Position numbers and translations under genes: made by a program. A stretch of DNA of 64,000 nucleotides from Rhynchopus euleeides (lineage: Eukaryota; Euglenozoa; Diplonemea; Diplonemida; Diplonemidae). The DNA lies in the NCBI GenBank assembly GCA_963210315.1, contig OY723259.1:806001-870000 (forward strand), given 5' to 3'. Position 1 is the first letter of the stretch; each line of letters starts with the position of its first letter. Positions 1-9,650 of the stretch are shown here, piece after piece. The notes under the pieces are model-generated. The model did not search any database, was not told where the DNA came from, and was given only the letters and a program-made list of their open reading frames with translations.

Positions 1-279
1 TGGTTCTGATGCCTCTGGACCGCAGGAGTTTGCGGGTTCGCTGGTTTCCCGTCCGTATGTGTCTGAGGGGGGATGCCCCGATTCCCTTCGTCACGACATA
101 TCTTTGAGCGTAGGTCACTTCCCCCCTCTACGGACCCCGTGCACCCTGGTTCCCCTAAGTGGCACCAATAGACCCCGTTGTCCCCATTCCTTGCCCCAAA
201 GTTTGCAGATTTGTGTGTCTCCAAAAAGAAAATCTCAAAAAAAACGAAAAATTTCCCCAAAAAAAAAGGGTGAAAAGTA

Positions 280-365
280 AGTACTACTATTCAACGGCCC
301 AACGTGCCCCAGAGCCCCAAAAAAATAAGTACTACTATTCGGCTAAGTACTACTATTCAACTAAG
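280..365. repeat. Short repeated motif AAGTACTACTATTC
   Basis: The 14-mer AAGTACTACTATTC occurs three times within about 85 bp (near 280, 327 and 345), followed by a partial copy AAGTACGT. Spacing is irregular, so this is a small degenerate local repeat. No function can be read from it. Confidence 0.7.
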
Positions 366-2187
366 TACGTTTATTTGACCCCCCCCTGTAATGGTTTTCA
401 AAACATTCCTCCTTGCCCCATCCGAGGGTGTGTGAACAACGGCACGCAGACATGAGCGGCGGCGCGCACAAGCTGAGGAAGGGTCGAGGAGGGCGGGGGC
501 GGGGGCGGGGGTGGGGGTGGGGATTTTCCAACCTTTGTCTAGTAGCACCCCACCCCAGTCCAGTTTTCCAGCGAGTCGCGGGATTGGGGCGTGCCTCTCG
601 CCCTCCCCGCCCACCACCACCAACCCCCCCACAGCCCTGCCGCTGCCGCTGCCGCTCCACTTAAGCGTGGCCGTGCTGCTGAGGCACCCCAACTGCGATG
701 GAGACCACCCACAGCCACCCCACCAACCCCCGCACGCGCCATTCTCGCATTCACGAGTTGTTGTCGGCACCGAACAAGGTTGCCAGGAAGAGGGTGGGGT
801 GGGGTGTGGGGCGATGGCGTTGGTTGTTTGGCCGCCAAAAAAACCCCCCTGCAAATTCGGTCTCGACAAGTCTCACAAGCTCGGCCTGGCCGAGGGGGGG
901 GGGGTTGTTTTTATATACCGAGAGAAGCTTCAGGAGAGAGAAGGGGAAAAGGGAAACACGAATGTTGTTCGAACGTGGGTGTGGGTGTGGGTGGAGTGGG
1001 GTGGGGGAGGGGCGGTGATCCCGCCCCCCCCCCCCCCTTCCCCTTGCAGAAGCCGGAAAAAAAAATGCGGTGCATCAAAATATCGGTCCGAACGACAGTC
1101 GAACCTGCAGGCATGTTGGAGCGACACCCAGCCCTCTCCGGCCAAACCCCTGGTGGGTGGGGCGGGTGGGGTGGTCCGACAGGGAGGGCTTCACCTAATT
1201 CCTCCTCCTCTAAATTCCCAACACCCCCCGGTTCACCCCCTTCCACCCTAGTCTGACCAACACATGGTAATCTTTGTTCCCTTTGGCAACGTGCTGCAGC
1301 ATGGCCGGTACGAACACCACGTGGGCCACTCTTTTAATGCTGCATCCCTTTGGCTGTTTTCGCGCCACTGTCATTTCGCTTTAGACACCCCAACATCTGG
1401 CGTCAGTCGGTAACCAACCCCTTTTCTTTCTGTGCATCTCCAAACCTCCTGCAGCACTCTCGGAGTGAAGCAACCCTCCTCTCCCTCCCACTCAAGCCAC
1501 CCGCACCCCAATACCCTTTCCGCATTACATGTAAGGTAACTGCCGTAACCTGAAGTTGTTGGGGCAACACGTAGATCTTTCTTTTAGTGTGAAAGAACGC
1601 AAGCGTTGAGCGCGCACACACAACGCCCTGCGGTCTCTACCAGCCACCGTCTCAAAACATAAATGGTATGCAGGCATCAGGCCTGTACCTTTCTGCGCAT
1701 CTTCAAACCGGCGCCCATCGGTTGGCGTCGACATCGAGACTCACAGGCAGTGGCGTGTATAAACTGTGCGGTTGATTTGCCACACACCACACCCCACATC
1801 CCTCCCACACACTAGTATCCACCGTTTTTTTTGTGAAAAGAATCAACATCGACACCACCCCCTATCGCCACCGCCCTGCCCCCACCGCCAGCCACACCCA
1901 AAATCACACCCCAAAGGCATGTTTGGATGGATAAAGGCCGGTGTGTGTGTGTGTGGGTGGGTGGGTGGGAGAGAGGGGAGATTGTCTGCACAAGGGAAAA
2001 AAACACCCCCCCCCCACTAGGGACGGTCACAAGGGTGAGACAAAACCACTTTTTCAGGTTCATGAAAAATCAACAAAAATCGTGTTTTCTTGATGAAAAT
2101 CGTGCCCAAAACCTCCCGGAAACCGGTTCTGAGGCGGTTTGGCCCTGTTTTGGCACCATTTGAGCACCGGAGAACAGTTGGAGAAAC

Positions 2188-2211
2188 AGGTGACCACGGT
2201 TTGGTACCTGC
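2188..2211 (+). repeat. Inverted copy of a LINE-flank motif
   Basis: The stretch GTGACCACGGTTTGGTACCT recurs, with one or two differences, in inverted orientation at about 3346-3369, just past the stop codon of the minus-strand RT element. The simplest reading is that 3' UTR sequence of that element family is also present here as a short relic in the opposite orientation. An unrelated inverted repeat is possible. Confidence 0.45.
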
Positions 2212-3379
2212 CAGGCTTTTACAGGGTTGTGTTTTTTGTCGCCGTCGCTACAATTGACACTGGGCGTGATACTCAACAGTGCGTGCATCGTTTGCAAAGA
2301 CTACATCAAAATCGGTGATCTTCCTACGAAGCTGCTACCCAGTTGCTTCAGCTTCAGCAATTCTTCACGGTTCTGTACGGGCCTGGCTGAAGGAGAGGCA
2401 TGGTAGCAGTTTTGGTGTCATCTCTGCGAATTTTCACGTTTGTGAAGCACTGTGGTTGGACCTCCGCCCTGCACTTGCGAGAGGTACACCTCCACCTCGG
2501 GTCCGGAGCCAGTGGTGCTTGAGTATGAGAACTCACACAGACCTGGAAGGTGCGGAGGGCTTTTTCCAGTTAGGGCCGTGTATGGCAGCTCAACCAGCTT
2601 TGAATGTATGATTCAGGTTGTGGGGCGCACCACCGTTCCTTCAATTTGAGACTGGTTGCAATGGTCATGTATGCATGCTCATGGTCAATCATGATCCCTC
2701 AGGTGCAGGAAGGTCACAGCCGACGATGCCCCATCAGGGTTTGCAGTAACCTCCTGGATGTGAGTGGGCTTTGCCTCGGTCGACCCGGGTTTGGAGGGCA
2801 AAGGCCATGTCTGCACACTTCGCGAATCGGCTGATCAGCCTCGTTGATTCCTGCCGCAGCCACCTGCATGCGAAGGCCGGATGATGATATTTGCCGTTCT
2901 CATTTGCGCTGCGCTCTTCATCGGCGGCACTCTCTCTTCTCGTCTTACCTACGTCGTCACTCAGAGGTCACACAGTACAAGAGCTTGCCTCTTCAAGGGG
3001 TACTGATATACTCCGCGTTTTGACGCGTGCAGTATGCACCACTCCCTGTCCCTCTTCCCCCTCCCGAAAGTTCACTCATCAAACCGAGACTCCGAAGTGG
3101 CCGGAAAATCATGAAGTCAGTCATGATGTGCACTTCTTCCGAATGTAGGGGCTCTTGAGGGCTTGTATCCGGCGCTTGCAGGACATCGTGTATCAGTCCA
3201 TGCGAGCATGCGTGTGAGGTACTTTCGATAGCACTGTCCCACACATCACTCGTCCGTGATGCGCGGGTGCCTTTTTGGCGCTGTTTTGCGGTAATTTGTG
3301 CGTTGATTGCCCGCGTTTCGTGTGAAGTGTGGTTACAAAACAGCGAGGTACCGAACCGTGGTCACCATTTTTAAAACCC

Positions 3380-6300
3380 TCAAATACACCCCCACAGAGG
3401 CACTAAAGGGTTCGAAACAGGGCATACCCCGCAGGGGGGCAGGTCATGGTCGCGGCAGCCGTGGTGGCCACGCTTGCAGCACATGTTGGAGGAGCTGCAG
3501 GTGCCGCAGCGGAGCAGCCGGTGCGTGCTGCAGAACTGCACGGGCAGTCCGTCATCCTGGCGGTGGTGGGCCCGGCAGCAGTCTTCCATTCGCAGGGTTC
3601 GGTTGTGCCCCGCCGCGTCGCAGTCATGGCACTTGGGCTTGGAGTGGGCCCTGCAGACGTTGCGAGCCAGCACCTCCGAACGGGGGGCATAGCGCTCAGC
3701 GCCGCACGGCGCCGACCTCGGGCTGACCGTGTCGAGGGGGTCACGGGTGGGGGCTACGGGAGTAGGGTCCCACTGTTCGCTTCGCGTGTCCCGGTCGGGC
3801 ACCTCGGTATACGACGGGGTAAGGTCCAGGCCCCACGACTTGCTCGAGGCCCAGTGGATCGCGCGGGGAATCTGCTCGATCAGGATACGGGTGGTGAGCC
3901 CGTGGCAGGCAAAGCGGGGGCGCGGCTCAAGACCGCCCCAGACTTCCTTCACCCCCACCGCGCGGAGGCAGTAGACACGCGAGACAAACGCGCCAGGCAG
4001 GGGCGCGCGGAGGTTAACTGCTTCACACTGGGAGACAAGGTATTTCAACATCTGCCCCATCATGCGTCCACGCATGTTGAGTGGGGCGGGCTGGGTTCCT
4101 GCCGGGGCGCCAGTAGCGATCGGGCAGACGTCGAGCCCGGAGAAGACCTCGAAGTCGATGGCGAGCTCGCAGAAGGAGACGGACCCCTCCCTCGTCCAGG
4201 TGAGACGACCGAGCCAGGCCCGCAGGGCACGCATGATGCACTCTCCGTGAGTCCAGCGGGGTGGGTTGTCCGGCAGTGAGGCCAGGTCGGACTGATGGGG
4301 CGCAGCGGGTCGCGCTAGCGCTGCGTCCCACGCGCAAACAGTTGGGGATACCCCGAGGCGCTCACGTTCCAGCACATCTCTGCGGGCGACTATCGTGCTC
4401 ATTAGGTGGTGCAGGTCCTTCGCCCGCACCGTACCGGATAGGGGTTTCGGTATGATGCCCCAGTTGGCTAGGCAGGGCGGCCATGAGAGGCGCTCCTCAC
4501 AGAGACCCGCGTACCGCTCCCGGGCACGGACGTCGTTGTGGGCAGGGCATTCCCAGAAGAGATGCGTGACGGTTTCGGGGGAGCCCGTATCGCAATTCCG
4601 GCAGAGGCGGTCGCTACCCGGCTCCGGCTGTGTTGCTGTGAGGGGTAGGGGCACCTCACCCGAGTCGTCGAGGACATCGAACTCGGACGGGGCTGAGCTC
4701 GACGAGTCGTCGTCATCATCGGTGTCACCGGCAGCGTCGCCGTCCGCGGGTGCTGTGGCGTGGTCGGCAGCGGTCACAGGAGGTGGAGTAGGAGCGGTCG
4801 AGCGCTCGGCCTCCGGCCCGTCAGGCGCGGAGTCCGTCGCAGCCCCAAGCTTATTGCGTCCCCAGCGGTCTGCCAGGAACACGCCCCCAACAATAATGCA
4901 GCGCATCGCAGCGGCGAGCACAGGATCCCCACATGATTGCCAGAAGTCGTTTGTCAGCACGGTGTCAACGCCGTCCTCCACACCGCCGAAGGAGGGTCTG
5001 GAGATAGCAAGCCTTCGCCAGATGTTGTGACGCAGCGCCTCGCGTAGCACATGGTTCCGTGCCGCCACTTCGAGTGAAAGCAGTGGTTCGGAACCTCCTG
5101 GAGCAGATATGAGGGAAACATCATCGCCGCAGGTGAGGGAGGCCGGCGGCAGTCCTTTTTTGAGCGCAAGCCCGATAGGCCCGAGGGGGACGTCGATGCG
5201 TGTTTTTTGCGCATACATGGCCCGAATGCGGTTGAATCGCGGGATCAATTCTGGTAGGCGGCGGCAGGAGTCTAGAAGTAGGAGCAGCATGCGATACGGC
5301 ACTATGATTCCTGGGTGAAGGAGGTGTCCCTTCGAGGCAATGGAGAGGGCCGCTGCGGTGCTGCGGGAGGGATGGCGGTCACCGTATAGGCAGTTTGAGG
5401 CTCGGGTCTCTAGGTCGCGGAGGACCCGGTGGTCAATGGGCGCATACCAGCCACCGAAGATCGCTCGGGGCATGACTGCGCCAGCAATCAGGCCGTGTCG
5501 CTGCTCAAAGGTCGCAGGCGAGCTGCCCAGGCGGCGTAAGGGGGCATGCGCTTTACTCGCCCGTCCGTCGTCGCCGCGGTCTATGAACGCTGGTGACACA
5601 CAGACGCGCACGCCTAGTGCAGGTGAGGCGGTTTTGGTGGGGAAGGTGGCCCCATTTACAGCGATGGTGCCGACATATCGAGGGCGTGCGCCAGAGGAGG
5701 GGTCCACGCGATGCACGCCCATGGCAATGGTCTTCTTTTCGTTTAGGCGCATTCCCGTTATTGCGCAGAACTCGCCCGTGATGTCCGCGCCACGTTGTGT
5801 CAGCGCCTCAGAGACACGCGAGATGATAGTGGCGTCATCCGCGTACGATATGCTGAGGGCCCCCCCGCTCTCTTCCTGGATCGCTTTCACCAGGACGGAG
5901 AGCAGCGCGTTGATGAGGACGACCGACAATGGGCAGCCCTGAAGAATTCCGTTCGTCACATCGAACTCCCCCCCCACTCCGAGTGGGGTCTTGAAGCGAC
6001 GGCGGAGGCGCGAGTACATCGCTTCCAGCGGCCGGAGGATGCGCTCGTGCAGCCCCATTGCACGCGCCAGCTCCAGGACTAAGCGCTGGGGTACCCTGTC
6101 GAAACATTTCGAGAAGTCGAGCGCCAGGAGGTAGATCGAGGTGTCCTTGTCCAGGAGCGTTTCCTCAATCTGGGTCGTGAGGTCCATCAGCGCGTCGTCG
6201 GCGCGGTGGCCGGGGCGGAAGCCGTGTTGAGAGGGGTCAATCCAGCCCTCCTGCCATACGACAACATCCTGCAGACGGCGGCAGGCCCATATGCGGTACA

Positions 6301-7626
6301 CCAGGCTCGTGACCGTGATGGGCCGAAGTCCGAGCGGGTCGCCAGCGTATTCGCCCTTGGGGATGAGCGTCACCAGTGCGGTTCTCAGCGCCTCGGGCCA
6401 AGAGCCGGTACGCTCGATGCTGTTGAAGAGGGCTGCAAACCCATCCATTAGCCCCACCGGCAGAAGTGCAACCTCTTCCAGTCTCCAGCCGTCGACGCCG
6501 CAGGTGCCCGGCTTGGACTTCGCTAGCTTCATCTGTGCCAGCGCGATGAGGTCTGACCCCGTGATGTCGGATATAGTCATCGGAGTGTGGTGTACGTATT
6601 TCCCGAAGCGCTCCATGAACGGCGCAAATTCGGGTTCCCCAACGCGATCAGGGTACAGCCGCAGGATGCTGTCCCAGGCTCCTTGCAGGATGCTGTCCAT
6701 CTCAGCGAGGTTGGCGGTGAAGGTCCCGTCCGGTCGCCGCACCGTGTCGGCAGTGCTGGGCGTCTCTCCCTTCAGCATCGCCACGACACTCTTCGCATCC
6801 TCACGGCAACGTCTCCGGAAGTCGTCGCGGAGCAGGCCTCGGCGCTGGTGCACCACCTCAGAGAGAATCCGTCGGCACTCCGCGCGCGTCCCGTGGAGGA
6901 GGCGTTGGAGCACCGCAAGGGGCGGGGTACCGTCGCGCCGGCCGCCAGCCGGCACATCCTGGTTGGTGGGCAGCTCACATACCAGTGTTCTGCACTTCTC
7001 CCAGCAGCGTGAAACATCGTATGGCAGCAGGCCGTTGCCAAGACGCATGCGGGCGCCCACCAACTCCTCTAGGCGTCGGATGGCAGCGCGCAGTTTCAGC
7101 TCACGGCAGGACGCGGCTCCCAGCCCATCCGGTGCCCGTGATTCCCTCGCACACAGGCGGACCTTCCGTGGCTCGCGTACATCCCCACGGCCGATGTAGG
7201 CGCGGGAGGCACCAGCTGAAAGTCCCGCCAATTGCACGAGGTAGGTCTCGCACGCTTCGCAGAGCAGTTTCCAGGCATTGTCAAGGTCGCCCCGCCGCAG
7301 GGCTCCCTCGAACCCCGAGAGGGATGGAGTAGGAGGGGGCGCGGTGGTATCCCCGGGGGGGGCCCGAGGAACGCGGATTTGCTTGGGGTCCCTGTATTTG
7401 AGGCACGTCTGGTCGAAGACCTGAACGTCGAGAGTCATCGTCACGCAGAGGTGGTTCGGCACTCCCACGTCCCGAACATCGCACGCCGTAAGGGCCTGCG
7501 CTGCGATCGGGTTCAGCAGCGCGTAGTCGATACGTGTCCCCTCGCATGTAGTGGAGGTGAAGGTTGAAGGGGGCGTGGTGCCGGTGGCCTGTGGCGTACG
7601 CCCATCCCTGAGCGGGCCCGCATCCC
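3380..7626 (-). CDS. 5'-truncated non-LTR retrotransposon ORF2: AP-endonuclease end, RT, zinc knuckle, Cys-rich tail
   Basis: The frame reads in order: (1) the end of an AP-endonuclease domain near 7430-7573, with the motif TRIDYALLN followed by GVPNHL in place of the usual SDH; (2) a reverse transcriptase near 5700-6500, with motif A LALDFSKCFDRVP (about 6084-6122) and the catalytic YADD box at about 5832-5855; (3) a zf-RVT-type CxxC...H...C module near 4540-4610; (4) a module containing ELAIDFE near 4130-4200; (5) a Cys/His-rich tail near 3440-3660 with HSKPKC, CC, FC and RCGTC motifs. This is the layout of APE-type LINE elements, which copy their RNA at a nicked chromosomal site. The endonuclease N-terminus is missing: sequence homology stops near 7573-7626, where an opposite-strand element begins. 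No frameshift is seen after that. It is therefore a 5'-truncated copy, with an intact RT but an incomplete nuclease. The open frame extends to 7741, but that part lies in the neighbouring element. Confidence 0.85.
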
Positions 7627-9094
7627 GTCGTTGGCGCCGTCCAGGGTCAAGGCCACCTGGGGCAAAAACCCGCCCGCGCTCTGGGTGGCGCTCTGCCACT
7701 GGCTGCGGAGCCTGCGGTGGGCCCCCCACGGGGGCGAGCACACGGTGAGCCTGATCGAGCTGGCGGTAGACTTCGAGCTAACAACGGGCCTATCCCTCCC
7801 CCCAGCGGAGACGCGCCGCATCCGGCCCCCGAAGGTGAAGAAGGGGGACGGGGGAAGGGACGCCCGGGAGGTGCTCCCGACACGCCAGGCCCGGGGGGGA
7901 CTGGCCCTCTACTTCGACGGGGGGGCGAGGGACAACGGCACCCCCTTCGCAGTAGCGGGCGCGGGGGCGGTCCTATACGAGGATGGCCGTAAGGTGGCGG
8001 AGGCGGTCCGCCCCCTCCCGGGGGTCCGCTCCAACAACGTGGCGGAGTACGAGGGCGTCAGGGCCGGGCTGGGGCTGCTGCGTGGAGACCTGACGCATGT
8101 AGGCGCGGTGACTGTCTGCGGGGATTCACAGGTGGTGCTGGGCCACCTGCGTGGCGACTCTGTCTGCAGCCATCAGGACCTGCGCCCGCTCTATCTCAGC
8201 GCAACCAGGTTGATAGAGGAGCTGAAGCCGCGCTGCAGCCTGTCCTTTGTGCATGTGCGGAGAGAGCACAACACGGATGCTGACGCCCTCAGTAACAGGG
8301 CCATGGACGAGACCGAGCAGCTGAGAGGAGTGACGCGCGAACAGCTTGTGAGTCAGCTGGACGCCTTCCAACGTAGCGCACTCGGGAAGGCGGCATCCCT
8401 CGAGAGGCTCGGAGCCCTGATCAAGCGGGGGTGCGGCAAGCCGTGGCACTTGGGCCATGCGGACAACACGACCGTTCTTACCGCGCTTGGGGGGACGGTG
8501 GTGAAAGGGCTGTCGCGGCGTGCGCAGCTCGACCCCGCCACCGAGGAGGTGACGCGAGCGCTGCAGAGGCACACCAACAGCTGGGAAGACGCCCCTGATA
8601 CGCCGTTCCACGCCCCCGGACAGGCGTGGGCGGCAGCTTTTGAGCCCCAGCGGCACTACCCCGCGGGGTGGGACCGCGACGCAGGGCGGTGGGACGCGCA
8701 GTGCCGGGAAGCCGAGGCCGTGGCGAGAAGACCACGGGAGAGGAGGGGCGCCGCCCCCCGAACGGCCCCCCCAGGCGCGAAGCGGAACTCTCGGACTCTG
8801 ACTTGCGACCGGCACAGCAAACCTCGGTGCGCGGCCTGCGTGCAGGGGCGAGTGCCAGCCGAGACCTGCTGCCATGAACTGCAGCACCACAACGACGGCG
8901 ACGGGCTCTGCGTCACTATGGAGTTCTGCAAGAAGGCCCATAGGATGGGGCGCTGCGGGGACTGTGTAGTTGAATCTAAGTCTCTAACCTACTGCTGCAA
9001 CACGCATCACGCGAGCTTTGCGGCACGCCCTCCTCCGAGTGGCACTGAACTGGCCCCACACTCTGACCCGAGTGGGGCCTCGGCGGTTACGTAG
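7627..9094 (+). CDS. 5'-truncated non-LTR retrotransposon ORF with RNase H and Cys-rich tail
   Basis: Reads towards the array. Residues from about 7665 to 7800 include ELAVDFELTTGL, matching the ELAIDFEVFSGL module of the opposite-strand RT element. Next is a type I RNase H domain at about 7905-8320, with the four acidic positions visible: YFDGG (D), NVAEYEG (E), VCGDSQ (D) and NTDADAL (D). The C-terminus (about 8800-9010) has a Cys/His-rich domain that aligns with the RT element tail (HSKPRC, ETCC, EFC, RCGDC). RNase H removes RNA from RNA-DNA hybrids, and several LINE clades carry one after the RT. The open frame has no ATG before the RNase H domain, so this is the 3' part of a larger ORF whose RT was lost by 5' truncation. 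It belongs to a family related to, but distinct from, the facing element. Confidence 0.8.
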
Positions 9095-9151
9095 GGTGGG
9101 ATGGGGGTGGGCTAGGACCCGTGCAGGGTTAACCCACCTAAAAAAGTGATC

Positions 9152-9227
<76 letters not shown>

Positions 9228-9292
9228 GTGGGCAATGATCCGCGCAGGATCTCCCCACACAAAACGTGGTCACCACACACACACACACACAC
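9095..9292 (+). repeat. LINE 3' tail: two diverged monomers, each with a hairpin and (AC)n
   Basis: Past the stop codon, a stretch of about 55 bp beginning GGTGGGCTAGGACCC is followed by (AC)n at 9152-9225. A diverged second copy (about 9226-9270) is then followed by a shorter (AC)n. Each monomer has a small hairpin with the same loop position: ACCC-GTGC-AGGGT in the first, GATCC-GCGCA-GGATC in the second. Both stems pair although the bases differ. The second monomer runs directly into the tandem array. This looks like the 3' UTR and microsatellite tail of the RNase H element. Confidence 0.65.
9152..9225. repeat. (AC)37 microsatellite
   Basis: Uninterrupted AC dinucleotides, the longest of several (AC)n tracts in the region. 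Its position at the end of a LINE 3' tail suggests it arose as, or expanded from, the element's terminal repeat. Confidence 0.95.
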
Positions 9293-9474
9293 AAGCCCTC
9301 AAGACTCTTGGAGCGGCCTGACTATTTAGTGTCTTTGTCGCAGCAAGGGGGCGATATATACCGCTTTTTTATTGATTTCACGTGTCAGTGTTTGACTTTT
9401 TCGCAACTTCATTTCTTCCTTTTCTCCCTCTCCAACCCCACCCGTGACACCACCAAGGTTTAGCTAGCCCTGGT

Positions 9475-9575
9475 CCGATTATCCCCGGTTCTTCGCTGAA
9501 GAGACGCGGCCGGGGGGAGGGGTACGAAGAGTACGCGTCGAAACCGGTGTCACGTCGTGTTGGGGAATCCTTCGG
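9475..9575 (+). ncRNA. Hammerhead-like ribozyme core (type I, minimal stem III), first of 11 copies
   Basis: The core CTGAAGA starts at 9496. It is followed by GACGCG pairing perfectly with CGCGTC (stem II, six pairs, with an internal TACgaagaGTA hairpin), then GAAA at 9540-9543. Next comes a two-pair stem III (A-U and C-G closing CGGT), then GTC with predicted cleavage after C9551. Outer stem I can pair TCCCC upstream with GGGGA downstream. All conserved core bases of a hammerhead (CUGANGA, GAAA, UH) are present in the right order. Against it: an unpaired A follows the predicted cleavage site, the inner part of stem I is weak, and TCTTC/GAAGA could form a competing hairpin. The core recurs at 9496, 10295, 10673, 11472, 12271, 12637, 13436, 13814, 14615, 14997 and 15797. 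Minimal stem III type I hammerheads are known from Penelope-like elements and small tandem retroelements, where they act in multimers. Confidence 0.45.
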
Positions 9576-9650
9576 GAGTGCGATACTGAAGGGGAGGTGC
9601 TACTGCCCGTGCAGGGCGACACCGCCTTAAAACTTTATAACCACACACAA
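9555..9650 (+). ncRNA. Unit 3' structure: CCTTC/GAAGG hairpin and nested GGTG-GCCC hairpin
   Basis: Downstream of the hammerhead-like core each unit has CCTTC...GAAGG, then GGTG-ctact-GCCC-gtgca-GGGC-ga-CACC, in which inner and outer stems pair perfectly. This is followed by GCCTTAAAACTTTATAACCACACAC. The inner stem-loop (CCC-GTGCA-GGG), its distance from the A-rich run and the AC tail match the 3' tail of the adjacent RNase H LINE. In tail-sharing LINE/SINE pairs such a hairpin is the reverse transcriptase recognition site; that role is inferred here. Another hairpin, ACCAGGG/CCCTGGT, lies upstream of the core in 10 of the 11 units with perfect pairing; the first unit has one mismatch. Confidence 0.6.

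Larger units (their letters stand above)
1..3379. other. Intergenic, repeat-rich, no convincing gene
   Basis: About 3.4 kb with homopolymer runs (long C, G and A tracts), short GT-rich stretches near 1940-1970 and strong local base skews. Open frames here are short, low in complexity and overlap in several frames, as expected by chance in GC-rich sequence. I see no domain, intron pair or tRNA-like box. The only structured items are the small repeats listed separately. Confidence 0.6.
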
